From positions 8,824 to 72,823 of the forward strand of contig DMOI01000041.1 in assembly GCA_003452395.1 (NCBI GenBank): DNA of 64,000 nucleotides. The letters run 5' to 3'. Position numbers and translations under genes: made by a program. Shown piece after piece: positions 54,206-63,176 of this stretch (the stretch's first letter is position 1; each line of letters starts with the position of its first letter). The stretch is from Clostridiales bacterium (lineage in GTDB: Bacteria; Bacillota; Clostridia; Lachnospirales; UBA12420). A model generated the notes under the pieces. It saw nothing but the letters and a program-made list of their open reading frames with translations. It did no database searches and was not told where the DNA came from.

Positions 54206-54802
54206 TTAACCCAAAGAGAGACCTCCAATCGTACTTCCATAACTATTTTCAGTTGTTGTTTTACTTGGGATTACTATATCTTCAATACGATATATTATTC
54301 TAGTAAGCTCTTCAATCATTATATCATTATGATAATTTGCTACTGGATCTATTGTTTTTTCTTTTTCTAAGATTTCTATACTATCTGCCATAAAGCGAAC
54401 TACGTCCTCTATTCCAGTTTGATTTGTACCACTTCTAATTCCTATTTCAGAATTCAACCCATTATAAATACTTTCATCGAAACTTACTGTTTCCCCAAAC
54501 ATAATCAAACCACAATTCGGCTTGCTAAATCTGTCATCTTGCCTTTGTTCATCTTTAAATAAAATTGTACCATCATCCAGTGTTTCCCTACTCGTCTTTT
54601 TATGTACCTTCCCTTGATTTTTGCTTTTATCTGTTTCCCTTGATTTATTATTTGCCCTCGCTTTATGCCTCATATCAGTCAATTCACCTTCGCAGGTCCC
54701 TTTTATCATCTCTAAGATTTCTTTTTTACTATCCTTCCTCAAACTATCTCCGGCATATCCAATGAAATTTAAAACTGCAATACAATTATCATTATACCAC
54801 AT
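54206..54802 (-). CDS. Hypothetical protein, possibly 5'-truncated
   Basis: A 198-residue protein of unknown family from the first ATG at 54802. There is no ribosome binding site before that ATG. The same frame is open for 64 more codons upstream to a stop at 54995-54997 and still looks like protein (KGGIKVTPQYIVIGDKRFVI), but contains no ATG, GTG or TTG. The real start may have been lost, or the frame may have shifted after the upstream gene. Composition is Lys/Glu/Asn-rich with a disordered Lys/Arg stretch near 45-75. It could be a decayed gene. Confidence 0.5.
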   Translation of the reverse strand: MWYNDNCIAVLNFIGYAGDSLRKDSKKEILEMIKGTCEGELTDMRHKARANNKSRETDKSKNQGKVHKKTSRETLDDGTILFKDEQRQDDRFSKPNCGLIMFGETVSFDESIYNGLNSEIGIRSGTNQTGIEDVVRFMADSIEILEKEKTIDPVANYHNDIMIEELTRIIYRIEDIVIPSKTTTENSYGSTIGGLSLG

Positions 54803-55007
54803 TTGTTTATCAACCTCAATATTCTCAAATCCTTCATTAATAATCCTTTCCTCAAGCCAATCACGAATATTTTTATCTATTACAAATCTTTTATCACCGA
54901 TTACTATATATTGTGGAGTAACTTTTATTCCACCTTTTAAAGTATACGTTTTTGCTTCAGCTAATTTTTTTTGTTTCTCAATGAATCTACATTTTTAGTA
55001 ATATTTA

Positions 55008-55529
55008 TCAATGACCAATTTTTTGTTCTTCTAATTCTTTTAATTCACTTTCAGAAAGATGCTTATAAATATCCCCGTTTACGCCAAATTCCTGTATATA
55101 TACTTTAATGTTTTCTATTCCTAGACTTTCGATTTCCTTTTTGTCAAGCTTCTTAAGTTTTTCAGCTATCCACTCAAAAATATGCCTATTTATACGAATA
55201 ACCCTATCTTCAATTATTATATCTTGGCACCCTTGTATATTATTTCCTATTTGCCACTGGGCTTGAATTATTTGTGTACCGTCCCCTAACTTATAAATAA
55301 CCTTAGAATTATTTTCATTGGATTTCGTTACAACTTCCTTTTCTTTTATCCCACTTTCTTGTTCTTTTAATCGTACATATTTCTCAATATCTTCTATTGC
55401 TAAAGATTCCTGATTACCTTTTTTATCAATATTCGACATTTGATTAATATTCTCTATCACCTTAATGCCCGCATTTATTCTCTGATCTCGTATTTTTCCG
55501 TGTTCCTTATTTCTAGTACGTCTAGCCAT
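55008..55529 (-). CDS. Hypothetical protein, 173 residues
   Basis: A Lys/Glu-rich soluble protein of unknown family. The basic N-terminus MARRTRNKEHGKIRDQR is followed by a charged helical part and a beta-rich section around 90-115 (VIYKLGDGTQIIQAQWQIG). The end is again helical (HLSESELKELEEQK). AAAGGAG lies 8 bases before ATG 55529, so translation signals are good. It opens the accessory region and shares its composition with the gene just downstream. Confidence 0.6.
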   Translation of the reverse strand: MARRTRNKEHGKIRDQRINAGIKVIENINQMSNIDKKGNQESLAIEDIEKYVRLKEQESGIKEKEVVTKSNENNSKVIYKLGDGTQIIQAQWQIGNNIQGCQDIIIEDRVIRINRHIFEWIAEKLKKLDKKEIESLGIENIKVYIQEFGVNGDIYKHLSESELKELEEQKIGH

Positions 55530-55700
55530 TCTAGCATCTCCTTTTGTTTTAATCTAAATATCTTTTTATATATATTTATTAATACTACTTTTCTACGCTT
55601 AATACTCGTTCAATAAAACCCTAACATTTACACTTTAATAATATACCATATTTTACAGTTTTTGTCAATATTTTGTCGATTATTATTATATTTTTTAACA

Positions 55701-55820
55701 CTATATAATTAAATACATATCCTTTTGATACAACTTTTCTATTGCTTTATCGACCTGTTGTGTTCCTTGAATTATCTTTGGTAGTGGCGTTTCTTTTACT
55801 TCTATTAATAAGTGTATACC
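55701..55820 (-). pseudogene. Decayed REP-type Y1 transposase fragment
   Basis: Translating the minus strand gives IHLLIEVKETPLPKIIQGTQQ, which aligns to the DNHAHMLIEVIETKLAKIMQGIQQ region of the transposase copy at 63.2-64.0 kb. A stop precedes it and another follows 20 codons later. It is an old remnant and not a near-identical copy. Confidence 0.65.
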
Positions 55821-55964
55821 CTATTCATTTTAATTTCTCCTTACTTTTCTATTTTATTCTGTATTTTAATAATTCTAATCAAAGGTTTTTACCTACCGTT
55901 CGTACGAACATACACTTCGCTAGTATCACTCCTACATTTTTCATCTAGACTTTATTAACTCAAA

Positions 55965-56020
55965 AAATATCGTGTTACACACTTTAATTATACCATAATC
56001 AGTGTATCTACACGATATTT
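55965..56020 (-). terminator. Terminator of the SLH-cohesin gene
   Basis: AAATATCGTGT / ACACGATATTT, 11-bp outer stem with an inner TACAC/GTGTA pairing, followed on the minus strand by TTTTTTGAG, about 125 bases past the gene. Confidence 0.7.
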
Positions 56021-56142
56021 AAACTACATTTTATCTCGAAGAATTTTTATTTCCTAAAACTACTCTCTATATTCATTACTTACTACATCGTTCATTGCAC
56101 TCTTGCTTCAATTCTACCTGTAATTACACTTAATACTAAATT

Positions 56143-57795
56143 TTACAATATATCTACTTCACCATTCATAGTTTCGCTTATAATTGGGTTTGCATCAAAG
56201 TCATATAACTTTGCGTTCTCAATACTAACTCCCGTACTTCCTTTTTCTACATCTTTTATTTTAAAAGTAATTATAAATAAACTTCCTGCTTTAGTAATCG
56301 GTTTTGTACCTGCCCACGTTGCTCTAATTTTATTTACTGTATATTTTTCATTAGATATTGCTAACATATCTGACATCAGTTCTCCTGAGACTACACTTAT
56401 AACTTCCAACTTGTTGTTGTCATAAACTAAATTAAAACTACCTCCGCAAACCTGTGATTTTTCAGTCAATTGAACATTCACTATTACGTTTGCTTCAGTT
56501 TTCCCGCTAACTCTACCCACAGTAATTGTTGGTGCTGATAATGTTTCTGGTACTATTGATGTTTCTGGTATAGTTATTGTTATTATGTTACTTGCATCCC
56601 TGTTAAAATATAAATTTGAATTAAAATAACTCGTATATTTATAGGTCTTACCTGATTCTGCAGTAGTATCTATATAAAAATTCTCATCTTTATCTATCGT
56701 TCCAGCTAAGCAAATGCCATCTCTATATATATCTGTTGTATAATCTTTTTTATCCCATGTTAATTTTACTGTTCCATCATCCAAAAGAATTCCTTTAAAA
56801 TTCGATGGTGCTTCTAAATGAACAGTTTTATAGTCATTTGCTGTACTTGTCATTTTAACTACTTTTTCTGGTTCTGTACCCATAGTCCAAAACTTCCATG
56901 TCCCATCAGTTTGTTTTCTAATAGTCATATACCTGCTATTTATTCCTTTTTCCCATCTCGTGCTTTGTGGATTAATTGCATCTATTTTTACACTATACTC
57001 AATTCTATTGTTTTTATCAATCTCATTAACATATACTTCATATGATTTTAAAACATAATTTTGATCAGCTTCGAAACATTCTTTTAATGCCGCTTCAGCT
57101 TTAACTTCATCTTCACTTTTTACTATACCATTATCAACCAGATTTGTTGTTTCATCTAAATTAACCGCAACTACTTTTTCACCTTTTGCCTTGTATAGTA
57201 GCACACATGCCTCAGCCCTTGTCAAAGTCTTTTGCGCATTGAAGTTTGTACCATCGCCTTCCATTATTTTATTTTTCACTGCTATAGCTACATATCCTCT
57301 TAAATCCATTGATATATCATTTTTATCTGCAAATTTATCTAATAACGTTAGGTCTGGAGTTTCTTTCAACAACCCCTTTGCTCTTACGATTGCTACTGCC
57401 ATATCTTCCCTTACTGCATTCTCGCTACCCCTAAAAGACATTGTGCTTCCAATTTTATACCCCGTAAGGTATTGTTTTGCTGCCTCTACATATGTATATG
57501 CCCATTCTGATTTAGTTACATCGCTGAATGTTTGTGTTGTTTCAGTATCTTTTGGCAAGTTTAATGCCAAAACTAATATTTTTGCAAATTGTTCTCTCGT
57601 TACTGGTTCTTCTGGTCTAAACGTACCATCTTCAAATCCTTTTATTACTCCCTTATTAACCATATCACTTACTGCATTATATGCCCAGTGGCTACTTGGT
57701 AAATCCTCAAAACCTACTACTTGTGCATTTGATACTGGTACTATTTGTACCATCATTGCTAAACACATTATAAAACTGATAATTCTTTTTACCAC
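56143..57795 (-). CDS. S-layer homology protein with FN3 and cohesin-like domains
   Basis: A 550-residue secreted surface protein. A signal peptide (1 to about 24) is followed by three SLH repeats (about 28-75, 88-138, 150-205), seen by motifs such as SHWAYNAVSDMVNKGVIKGF and GTFRPEEPVTREQFAKIL. These bind pyruvylated wall polymer. A linker domain and an FN3-like domain (about 327-410) follow. Residues about 420-550 match a cohesin-like beta-sandwich (ANVIVNVQLTEKSQVCGGSF, AGSLFIITFKIKD). Cohesins hold dockerin proteins, so this looks like a cell-surface anchoring scaffold. No dockerin gene is in the window. The promoter is nearly ideal (57847-57875). Confidence 0.85.
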   Translation of the reverse strand: MVKRIISFIMCLAMMVQIVPVSNAQVVGFEDLPSSHWAYNAVSDMVNKGVIKGFEDGTFRPEEPVTREQFAKILVLALNLPKDTETTQTFSDVTKSEWAYTYVEAAKQYLTGYKIGSTMSFRGSENAVREDMAVAIVRAKGLLKETPDLTLLDKFADKNDISMDLRGYVAIAVKNKIMEGDGTNFNAQKTLTRAEACVLLYKAKGEKVVAVNLDETTNLVDNGIVKSEDEVKAEAALKECFEADQNYVLKSYEVYVNEIDKNNRIEYSVKIDAINPQSTRWEKGINSRYMTIRKQTDGTWKFWTMGTEPEKVVKMTSTANDYKTVHLEAPSNFKGILLDDGTVKLTWDKKDYTTDIYRDGICLAGTIDKDENFYIDTTAESGKTYKYTSYFNSNLYFNRDASNIITITIPETSIVPETLSAPTITVGRVSGKTEANVIVNVQLTEKSQVCGGSFNLVYDNNKLEVISVVSGELMSDMLAISNEKYTVNKIRATWAGTKPITKAGSLFIITFKIKDVEKGSTGVSIENAKLYDFDANPIISETMNGEVDIL

Positions 57796-57846
57796 TAAAA
57801 TACAACTCCTTTTATTTTTAGATTTAACTTAAGTTTTTATAAGTTA

Positions 57847-57875
57847 ATTGTACCTTATTTTCTATATACTGTCAA
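57847..57875 (-). promoter_or_regulatory. Consensus promoter of the SLH-cohesin gene
   Basis: TTGACA, exactly 17 bases, TACAAT on the minus strand. Confidence 0.85.
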
Positions 57876-58020
57876 TTGTTTTCCTACAGTTTTTCAGTAT
57901 AAACACTTAAATTGCAAAACTAAGTTCAACCCTTTTCTTATTTTATAGTTGACTTTAGTCTTGCAAACTTATGGGTTGATGTTAATCTTGCAAATTTATG
58001 TTCCTCATTATAAAATATTA

Positions 58021-58436
58021 TCATGTTATTCTTTGTGGTGCCTCTACAAAGGAACATTCGGGGTCAGGCATGAATTTTAGAGTTTCTTTTATAGGTTTCC
58101 ACTACTGAAATAGCATATTCTGTTAGGTTGATGTCTCTATTTTTAATCTTAGATACCATAGTTGCATCTATGTTTAACTTGTTACTTATACTTATGCTGT
58201 ATACCTTGCATTATTTTAGCTGATTTCGTTTTTACTACCTCTATAAGCATATGTGCATGATTATCCATGATGCAGTATGCATAAAATTTAAATTCATACT
58301 TTTCTTTATAGTTTGTAATTATATCTAAGTAATGCATTTTGTCTTGCATATCCTTTAAAATATATTCTCCATTATTACCTCTAACCATTATGTGATACAA
58401 TGCACCTTCGTAATGTATCCTTTGTTTTCTTGCCAC
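58021..58436 (-). pseudogene. REP-type Y1 transposase, internally deleted copy
   Basis: Y1 transposases of the IS200/RAYT group use a Tyr and an HUH motif. The N-terminal 80 residues are intact from ATG 58436: MARKQRIHYEGALYHIMVRGN and DNHAHMLIEV, the HUH region. After MQGIQ the frame breaks, and the sequence jumps to the last part of the gene (KNRDINLTEYAVS...MPDPEC). Compared with the copy at 63.2-64.0 kb, about 560 bases are missing between two ATACTT words. The joined DNA is otherwise nearly identical, so the deletion is recent. Confidence 0.85.
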
Positions 58437-58526
58437 TATTCCTCACCCCTTGACATTACAATATCATGTGCTTGTGCAATTATCAAGATTGTTCTCTTTA
58501 AAATCCTAAAATTCATGCCTTATCCC
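58060..58526. mobile_element. RAYT-derived element with imperfect terminal inverted repeats
   Basis: GGGGTCAGGCATGAATTTTA (58060-58079) matches in inverted orientation TAAAATTCATGCCTTATCCC (58507-58526) at 17 of 20 positions. The transposase remnant lies between them. The first copy of the motif also encodes the transposase C-terminus. Confidence 0.6.
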
Positions 58527-58584
58527 ATTTCTTTTTTCTTTATCCGCCTAATTTAAAGCCGACTTGTTTGTTTCTATAAATTAC

Positions 58585-58613
58585 TTGACATTTTATATAA
58601 TACATTGTATAAT
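58585..58613 (+). promoter_or_regulatory. Consensus promoter of the histidine-phosphatase-like gene
   Basis: TTGACA, exactly 17 bases, TATAAT, 50 bases before ATG 58663. Confidence 0.88.
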
Positions 58614-58662
58614 TATGGAAATTGTTATGATATATTCACATACTTACTAGTGGAGGTACAAT

Positions 58663-59496
58663 ATGAAGAAAATAATTTTTTTCAGGCATGGTGAGTCTTA
58701 TAAGAATGCAACTGATATAACTGGCGGAAACGGAGCACCATTAACACCTAATGGTAAAAATCAAGTCAATGACATTTCGACTAGGTTAAATACTATACTA
58801 GAAGATAGTCAAGAAAAAATAAATATTTATATGTCATGTAATCGTGTACAAGTACAAGAAACAGCTAACATCATTAAAGAAAACCTAGGAATTACTGATC
58901 AAATTAATATGTCATCGGATTATAGACCTTGGAAATTGGGAGTGTTTGATTCACTAAGTGCAGAACTAAGAAAATCCAGATACCCTGAAGCTTATGAAAA
59001 ATCAAGATTATGGTTATCTGGGAATTTAGATGTGAAAAGTGCACGAGCTCCAGGTATGGAAGATATCGTAACATATTATGATATGATTAATGGGTTTATT
59101 GAGCAATTACCTGATAATGAGATTTATATTATGGTTGGAGTTAGGTCAGACTTAGAAGCCTTTATTAATATATTTAATAACGGTTCTCCTCGCGAAGAAA
59201 TGAAATATAAGCATTACGACACTACATATTGTGAAGAAATGGTTTATGATGAGAGAAATGGTAATTATTCTTTAAATTGTGACCAGAGTTCACCAGAAAT
59301 GATCCTAAAAATTGTACAAGTTACCTCTGACCAAAAAGTTTCAGAAACTATTGAAAGTATCTCATCTCCTAATCCCGATTTGGATAATAAGAATATTGAT
59401 GATGATTTTTGTAATCTTCTTGCAGATGGTTGTCTCAATGCTTCCGATAATACTTTTGAATTAGTTTCCTCTGAAGAAGACGAGAAGATTTTATAA
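58663..59496 (+). CDS. Histidine phosphatase superfamily-like protein with acidic tail
   Basis: A 277-residue protein with the histidine-phosphatase opening MKKIIFFRHGES (RHG at 8-10, nucleophile His9) and the SCNRVQVQETANII helix. The second conserved His, normally in a V-x-H-G strand, is not seen. The matching position reads IYIMVGVRSDLEAF. The protein may thus be a non-canonical or inactive member. Residues about 215-277 form an acidic Ser/Asp/Asn-rich tail absent from the usual family. It has its own promoter and converges on the CYTH gene. The region is bracketed by transposase remnants, pointing to a transferred cassette. Confidence 0.75.
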   Translation: MKKIIFFRHGESYKNATDITGGNGAPLTPNGKNQVNDISTRLNTILEDSQEKINIYMSCNRVQVQETANIIKENLGITDQINMSSDYRPWKLGVFDSLSAELRKSRYPEAYEKSRLWLSGNLDVKSARAPGMEDIVTYYDMINGFIEQLPDNEIYIMVGVRSDLEAFINIFNNGSPREEMKYKHYDTTYCEEMVYDERNGNYSLNCDQSSPEMILKIVQVTSDQKVSETIESISSPNPDLDNKNIDDDFCNLLADGCLNASDNTFELVSSEEDEKIL

Positions 59497-59510
59497 TACC
59501 TACGTTTTAT

Positions 59511-59562
59511 AAATTGCAAATAAGAACAGCATTATTATATTTGCTGTTTTTATTTGCAATTT
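59511..59562. terminator. Shared terminator between convergent genes
   Basis: A 21-bp stem, one G-U pair, of type AAATTGCAAATAAGAACAGCA and complement with a 10-base loop, working for both strands. Confidence 0.85.
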
Positions 59563-59656
59563 TAAATTAAATCTTCTTGTTTTTCATTATATTCTATCTC
59601 TATATTCTTAATCTCTATTTTAAATTTTTTCCATCTTATATTTTCCTGTAGATGAA

Positions 59657-60490
59657 TCATTTATACAATAATATTGCCAATAATTGAGTAATGTTTTTCA
59701 TCTTAGTTCTATTTACTTCTATATAATCTTGATGTTTATATACCACTTGACATTCTTCTTTCTTTTCTACAAACAATTCTTCATTAATTATATTACTGCT
59801 TAAACATATTCCTTTTTCCCTTACTTTACTAATTAAATTACAATCCTCTAAAATGTTATCAACATTACTTTCTATATGTATATTTTTTATTTTATTTAAT
59901 TGCAACTTATTATAGTAATATTCTGCAACAAAGTCTCTATACGGCAAGTCTGCTTTATTCAGCTTTAAACTTTTAAAATTTTTTATAAACTCAGAAAAAT
60001 ACTTTTCTCCTTCTTCACTATCTTCATGTACTATTATCTCAAATTCTATAAATTCTCCTACGTTTAAAATTGAATCAATAAGAATATTATATGTAATCTC
60101 ATTTTCTGTTTTGCTATAATAATCCCTTATCTTATCTACAACTACATATGAATGATATCCAAAAACTTTAAACAATTCAACTATGTTTTCATATGACTTT
60201 ACTTCTGATATAATATTAGACTCTTTCTTTGCATAGAAACTCGAAAATATCTCTGATTTACCTTTGTACGTTATTTCAAGTTCCTTGTCATCTATTGTCC
60301 TAATCCTCAAGCAGGTCCTATTTTTTATAAATTCGCCTGCTAAATCAGTAAAGTATTCATCCTTTTCGTTTATTCTTTTTATAAACTTAAATCCTTCTTT
60401 TTCTATTTTATTTTTTATTATCTCAGTATCACTATCACACAAAAACTTCTCTTCGATTTCTACAACTGTTCTATGGTCAGATTTTTTCAT
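59657..60490 (-). CDS. CYTH-domain (triphosphate tunnel metalloenzyme-like) protein
   Basis: A 277-residue protein from ATG 60490, with GGAGG 9 bases upstream. CYTH proteins act on organic triphosphates or polyphosphate inside an 8-strand tunnel. The signature ExExK is EIEEK (11-15). RTCLRIR (58-64), LEITYKGKSE (about 71-80) and EFIEFEI (146-152) supply the basic and acidic tunnel residues. The last 80 residues, after YRDFVAEYY, are Asn/Ile/Glu-rich and not part of the domain. The start lies 1 base past the upstream fusion gene, so the two are co-translated. It is a paralogue of the fusion's own CYTH part. Substrate unknown. Confidence 0.85.
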   Translation of the reverse strand: MKKSDHRTVVEIEEKFLCDSDTEIIKNKIEKEGFKFIKRINEKDEYFTDLAGEFIKNRTCLRIRTIDDKELEITYKGKSEIFSSFYAKKESNIISEVKSYENIVELFKVFGYHSYVVVDKIRDYYSKTENEITYNILIDSILNVGEFIEFEIIVHEDSEEGEKYFSEFIKNFKSLKLNKADLPYRDFVAEYYYNKLQLNKIKNIHIESNVDNILEDCNLISKVREKGICLSSNIINEELFVEKKEECQVVYKHQDYIEVNRTKMKNITQLLAILLYK

Positions 60491-60491
60491 A

Positions 60492-63032
60492 TCAGCATTC
60501 CTCCAGCTCTTTAATGTTTTTATGTTCATCATAAATTTTTATGAGAATTTCAGCTAATTCATCAAAAACATCAACTTCAATACCCTCAAAACTATCTTTA
60601 GTAGCTAATGTATTTTCTAGGACACATACACATTTTAATCCTGCTCTTTTCGCGGCTTCTATACCTCTTTTTGAATCTTCAAAAACTATACATTTTTCTT
60701 TAGAAGTTTTCATTTTATTTAAAGCTTTCAAGTAACTTTCAGCATCCGGTTTATACTTTTCCACATCGTCTCTAGAAATTATTACATCAAATACATCATC
60801 TGCATCTAATTTGTTAAGAATATTTTTTACAAACTCTTTTTTTGAAGATGTTACCAATGCTAACTCCAACCCTTTTTCTTTTAATTTCTTGATAAGCCTG
60901 ATATTTTTCAAACCTTCCGTCTCGCTGGTTATCACATCTATTCTGTCTTTATATTCTTCATATACCTTATCCATCATTTCTTTTTTATCAACTTTTTCAT
61001 CTATCTCTTTTCTTGCTTTTAAGTATACCATTAGTTTTTCATTGTTCTCTAACTCATATTTTATGTAATCTTCTTTCTCTATTTGAACACTATAATCCCT
61101 TCCTAAAATAAATTGCCACGATTCAAAAAATACTTTTTCTGATGGCACTATAGTCCCATCTAAATCAAATAGTATTCCATTAATATTCTTTAAATCTCCT
61201 AACTTCCCTATCTGTTTTCTTGATATAATATCTCTGTACGGTTCACATGCAGGTATTAAGTTCAATTCTTTAAATTGAGACATAAATTCATTAAACTTAT
61301 CTTCTAACTTTTGCTTATCATCAGATATAATCTCAAATTCAACAAAACTTCCAATATTCTTTATTTCGTCAAAATAAATATTATACTCATATTCCTTTGT
61401 ACTTTTAGTATAAATTATCCTTTCTTTGTTTATTTTTACATACTTATAAAAATTCAACATTTCAAGTATCTTCTTTGTTTTCTCTAGTCCTTCTTTATTT
61501 ATTGAAACGTTAAACTCTCTCTTTGAATATTGATTGCTATAGTCTTCGGATTCTCCTTTATATGTGAGTATAAAGTCTTTTGATTCATTCTTCCTAATTC
61601 GCAAGCATGTTCTATTATCAATAAATTCTCCTTCACTATCTGTAAAGTATAAATCCTCTTCTTTTCCCTTTGTTTTATAAATATATCCAATTTTCTTAAT
61701 ATACTGTAATATTTCATCTTTTAGCTTATCGTCAAGTTCGAACTTTCCTTGTTTAACAAAAACTTTATTTTCATTGTTTTTTATACTTATTTTATGCTTC
61801 TTTACGATTTCAGCAATCATATATCTTCCTTGAATATTTGTAAAATAGTTATAATTTATTTCTGCCTCATTTTCAAATAGATTATTTAATAACTCTTCAA
61901 ATGCTTCTTTACTTAAATATGCTCCACCAACATCCCCAAGAAACCCCATATACCAATACTTATTTAAAACATATGGGAAGCCTCCCATAATTTTCGGATC
62001 CTCTATTTCAACGATAACTATTTTTTTAGATACTTCAAACATTTTCCTTAACATACCTATCAGATGGTCTTTACCAGGCATATGATGAAGCGTATTACTA
62101 CAATATGAAACATCAAATATGCTCTCTTTAAAAGGAAAATAAACTGCATTATGATTTGTAAATAGTACTTTTGGGTTTTTGATTTTACTGCTTAGGATTT
62201 CTATTTGACTCCAACTTATATCATTTCCTATCACATATTTTGTAAGATTTAAATCTGCCAATTTTGATAAAAAGGAATCTTCCCCGCATGATACATCAAC
62301 TATTCTCTCAGCAGAACCTATAGCCTTATTTATAATCATATTGAATTCATTTTTTCTTTTTCTCTTATCTGTAAGAATATACTTTTTTATTATATTGTTA
62401 TGCAGCAAATACCTGCTTTTGTAGTTTTCATTAGTTGAAATTTCATCATCTTGAAAATCTGATTTTTGAGTATTTATAAATTTTTTAAATCTTTTTTCAA
62501 AAATTCTAACAACTTCTCTATTTGCAAATCTATTTATACTTTCTAATTCTTCTTCAGTAACTTCAACAAAACTACCTGTAAAATTCCTTGTATTGATATC
62601 CTCTTTATTTCTAATTCTCGCTATAAACGCAAGCCCATTATGTTCATATTCTTGTGAATCATAAGTGAATTTATTTTTTATATATGCAATAGGTTCTACC
62701 TCTCCTATTTTTATTTCTTTCGATATCTTCTCTGATGTTCTTTTAATTGCATTATGAATATTTTCACTCTTATATATACTTCCACCCGGAACAGACCAAA
62801 ACAACTTATCTTGCATATTCTTTTCCAAATAAACTTTTCCTTCATTATCATATATAAGAAGAAGTATAAAGTATTTTCTTTGTTTTACATAATCATATAG
62901 TCTTTTAGAAACCTCTCCCTTATAAGTAATGTCATTTAAGTCATATATTTCTCTATAAACTTCAAAAGCAAACCTTGTTTCCCCTACACTTTCTTTAAAT
63001 ATTTTATCACACAAAATATCCACGTTTCCCAT
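60492..63032 (-). CDS. Four-domain fusion: Nudix, class I methyltransferase, CYTH and HAD phosphatase
   Basis: An 846-residue protein. Residues about 45-190 are Nudix-like; the box at 83-106 keeps GG-x5-E but has RT where RE is expected and lacks the EE pair. About 215-410 is a class I SAM methyltransferase (IVDVSCGEDSF at 244-254, IFDVSYCSNTLHHM at 305-318). About 425-605 is a CYTH domain without ExExK (KQGKF at 427-431), but with DNRTCLRIR and YKGESE as in the neighbour. About 615-840 is a HAD phosphatase with DLDGT (623-627), TSS, K761 and the acidic motif near FEDSKRG. Start ATG 63032, GGGAGG 5 bases upstream. Activity inferred from domains only. Confidence 0.82.
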   Translation of the reverse strand: MGNVDILCDKIFKESVGETRFAFEVYREIYDLNDITYKGEVSKRLYDYVKQRKYFILLLIYDNEGKVYLEKNMQDKLFWSVPGGSIYKSENIHNAIKRTSEKISKEIKIGEVEPIAYIKNKFTYDSQEYEHNGLAFIARIRNKEDINTRNFTGSFVEVTEEELESINRFANREVVRIFEKRFKKFINTQKSDFQDDEISTNENYKSRYLLHNNIIKKYILTDKRKRKNEFNMIINKAIGSAERIVDVSCGEDSFLSKLADLNLTKYVIGNDISWSQIEILSSKIKNPKVLFTNHNAVYFPFKESIFDVSYCSNTLHHMPGKDHLIGMLRKMFEVSKKIVIVEIEDPKIMGGFPYVLNKYWYMGFLGDVGGAYLSKEAFEELLNNLFENEAEINYNYFTNIQGRYMIAEIVKKHKISIKNNENKVFVKQGKFELDDKLKDEILQYIKKIGYIYKTKGKEEDLYFTDSEGEFIDNRTCLRIRKNESKDFILTYKGESEDYSNQYSKREFNVSINKEGLEKTKKILEMLNFYKYVKINKERIIYTKSTKEYEYNIYFDEIKNIGSFVEFEIISDDKQKLEDKFNEFMSQFKELNLIPACEPYRDIISRKQIGKLGDLKNINGILFDLDGTIVPSEKVFFESWQFILGRDYSVQIEKEDYIKYELENNEKLMVYLKARKEIDEKVDKKEMMDKVYEEYKDRIDVITSETEGLKNIRLIKKLKEKGLELALVTSSKKEFVKNILNKLDADDVFDVIISRDDVEKYKPDAESYLKALNKMKTSKEKCIVFEDSKRGIEAAKRAGLKCVCVLENTLATKDSFEGIEVDVFDELAEILIKIYDEHKNIKELEEC

Positions 63033-63095
63033 GCTTGCCTCCCCTAAAATATCACACTTAAATCATGATTAATTGAGTGTTTATTCACTTTTCAT

Positions 63096-63124
63096 ATCTT
63101 ACCATATTATAATTTTTTCTGCAA
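63096..63124 (-). promoter_or_regulatory. Probable promoter of the fusion operon
   Basis: TTGCAG, 17-base spacer, TAAGAT on the minus strand. Moderate match. Confidence 0.45.
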
Positions 63125-63176
63125 TAAAAAAACATAAATTACAAGAGAAACTGAAAATTGCAAATTATATCAAATT

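Larger units (their letters stand above)
55530..56142. other. Gene-poor accessory gap
   Basis: About 610 bases without an intact gene. It holds a decayed Y1 transposase fragment (55701-55820), a perfect 12-bp palindrome GTTCGTACGAAC (55898-55909), and a terminator (55965-56020) of the SLH gene. An AAGGAG site before a 7-codon frame lies just upstream of the transposase fragment. Confidence 0.55.

Noticed and set aside
55898..55909. GTTCGTACGAAC palindrome as a LexA (SOS) box
   Set aside because: Gram-positive LexA boxes are GAAC-N4-GTTC. Here the arms are in the opposite order with a CGTACG core, and no SOS gene follows.
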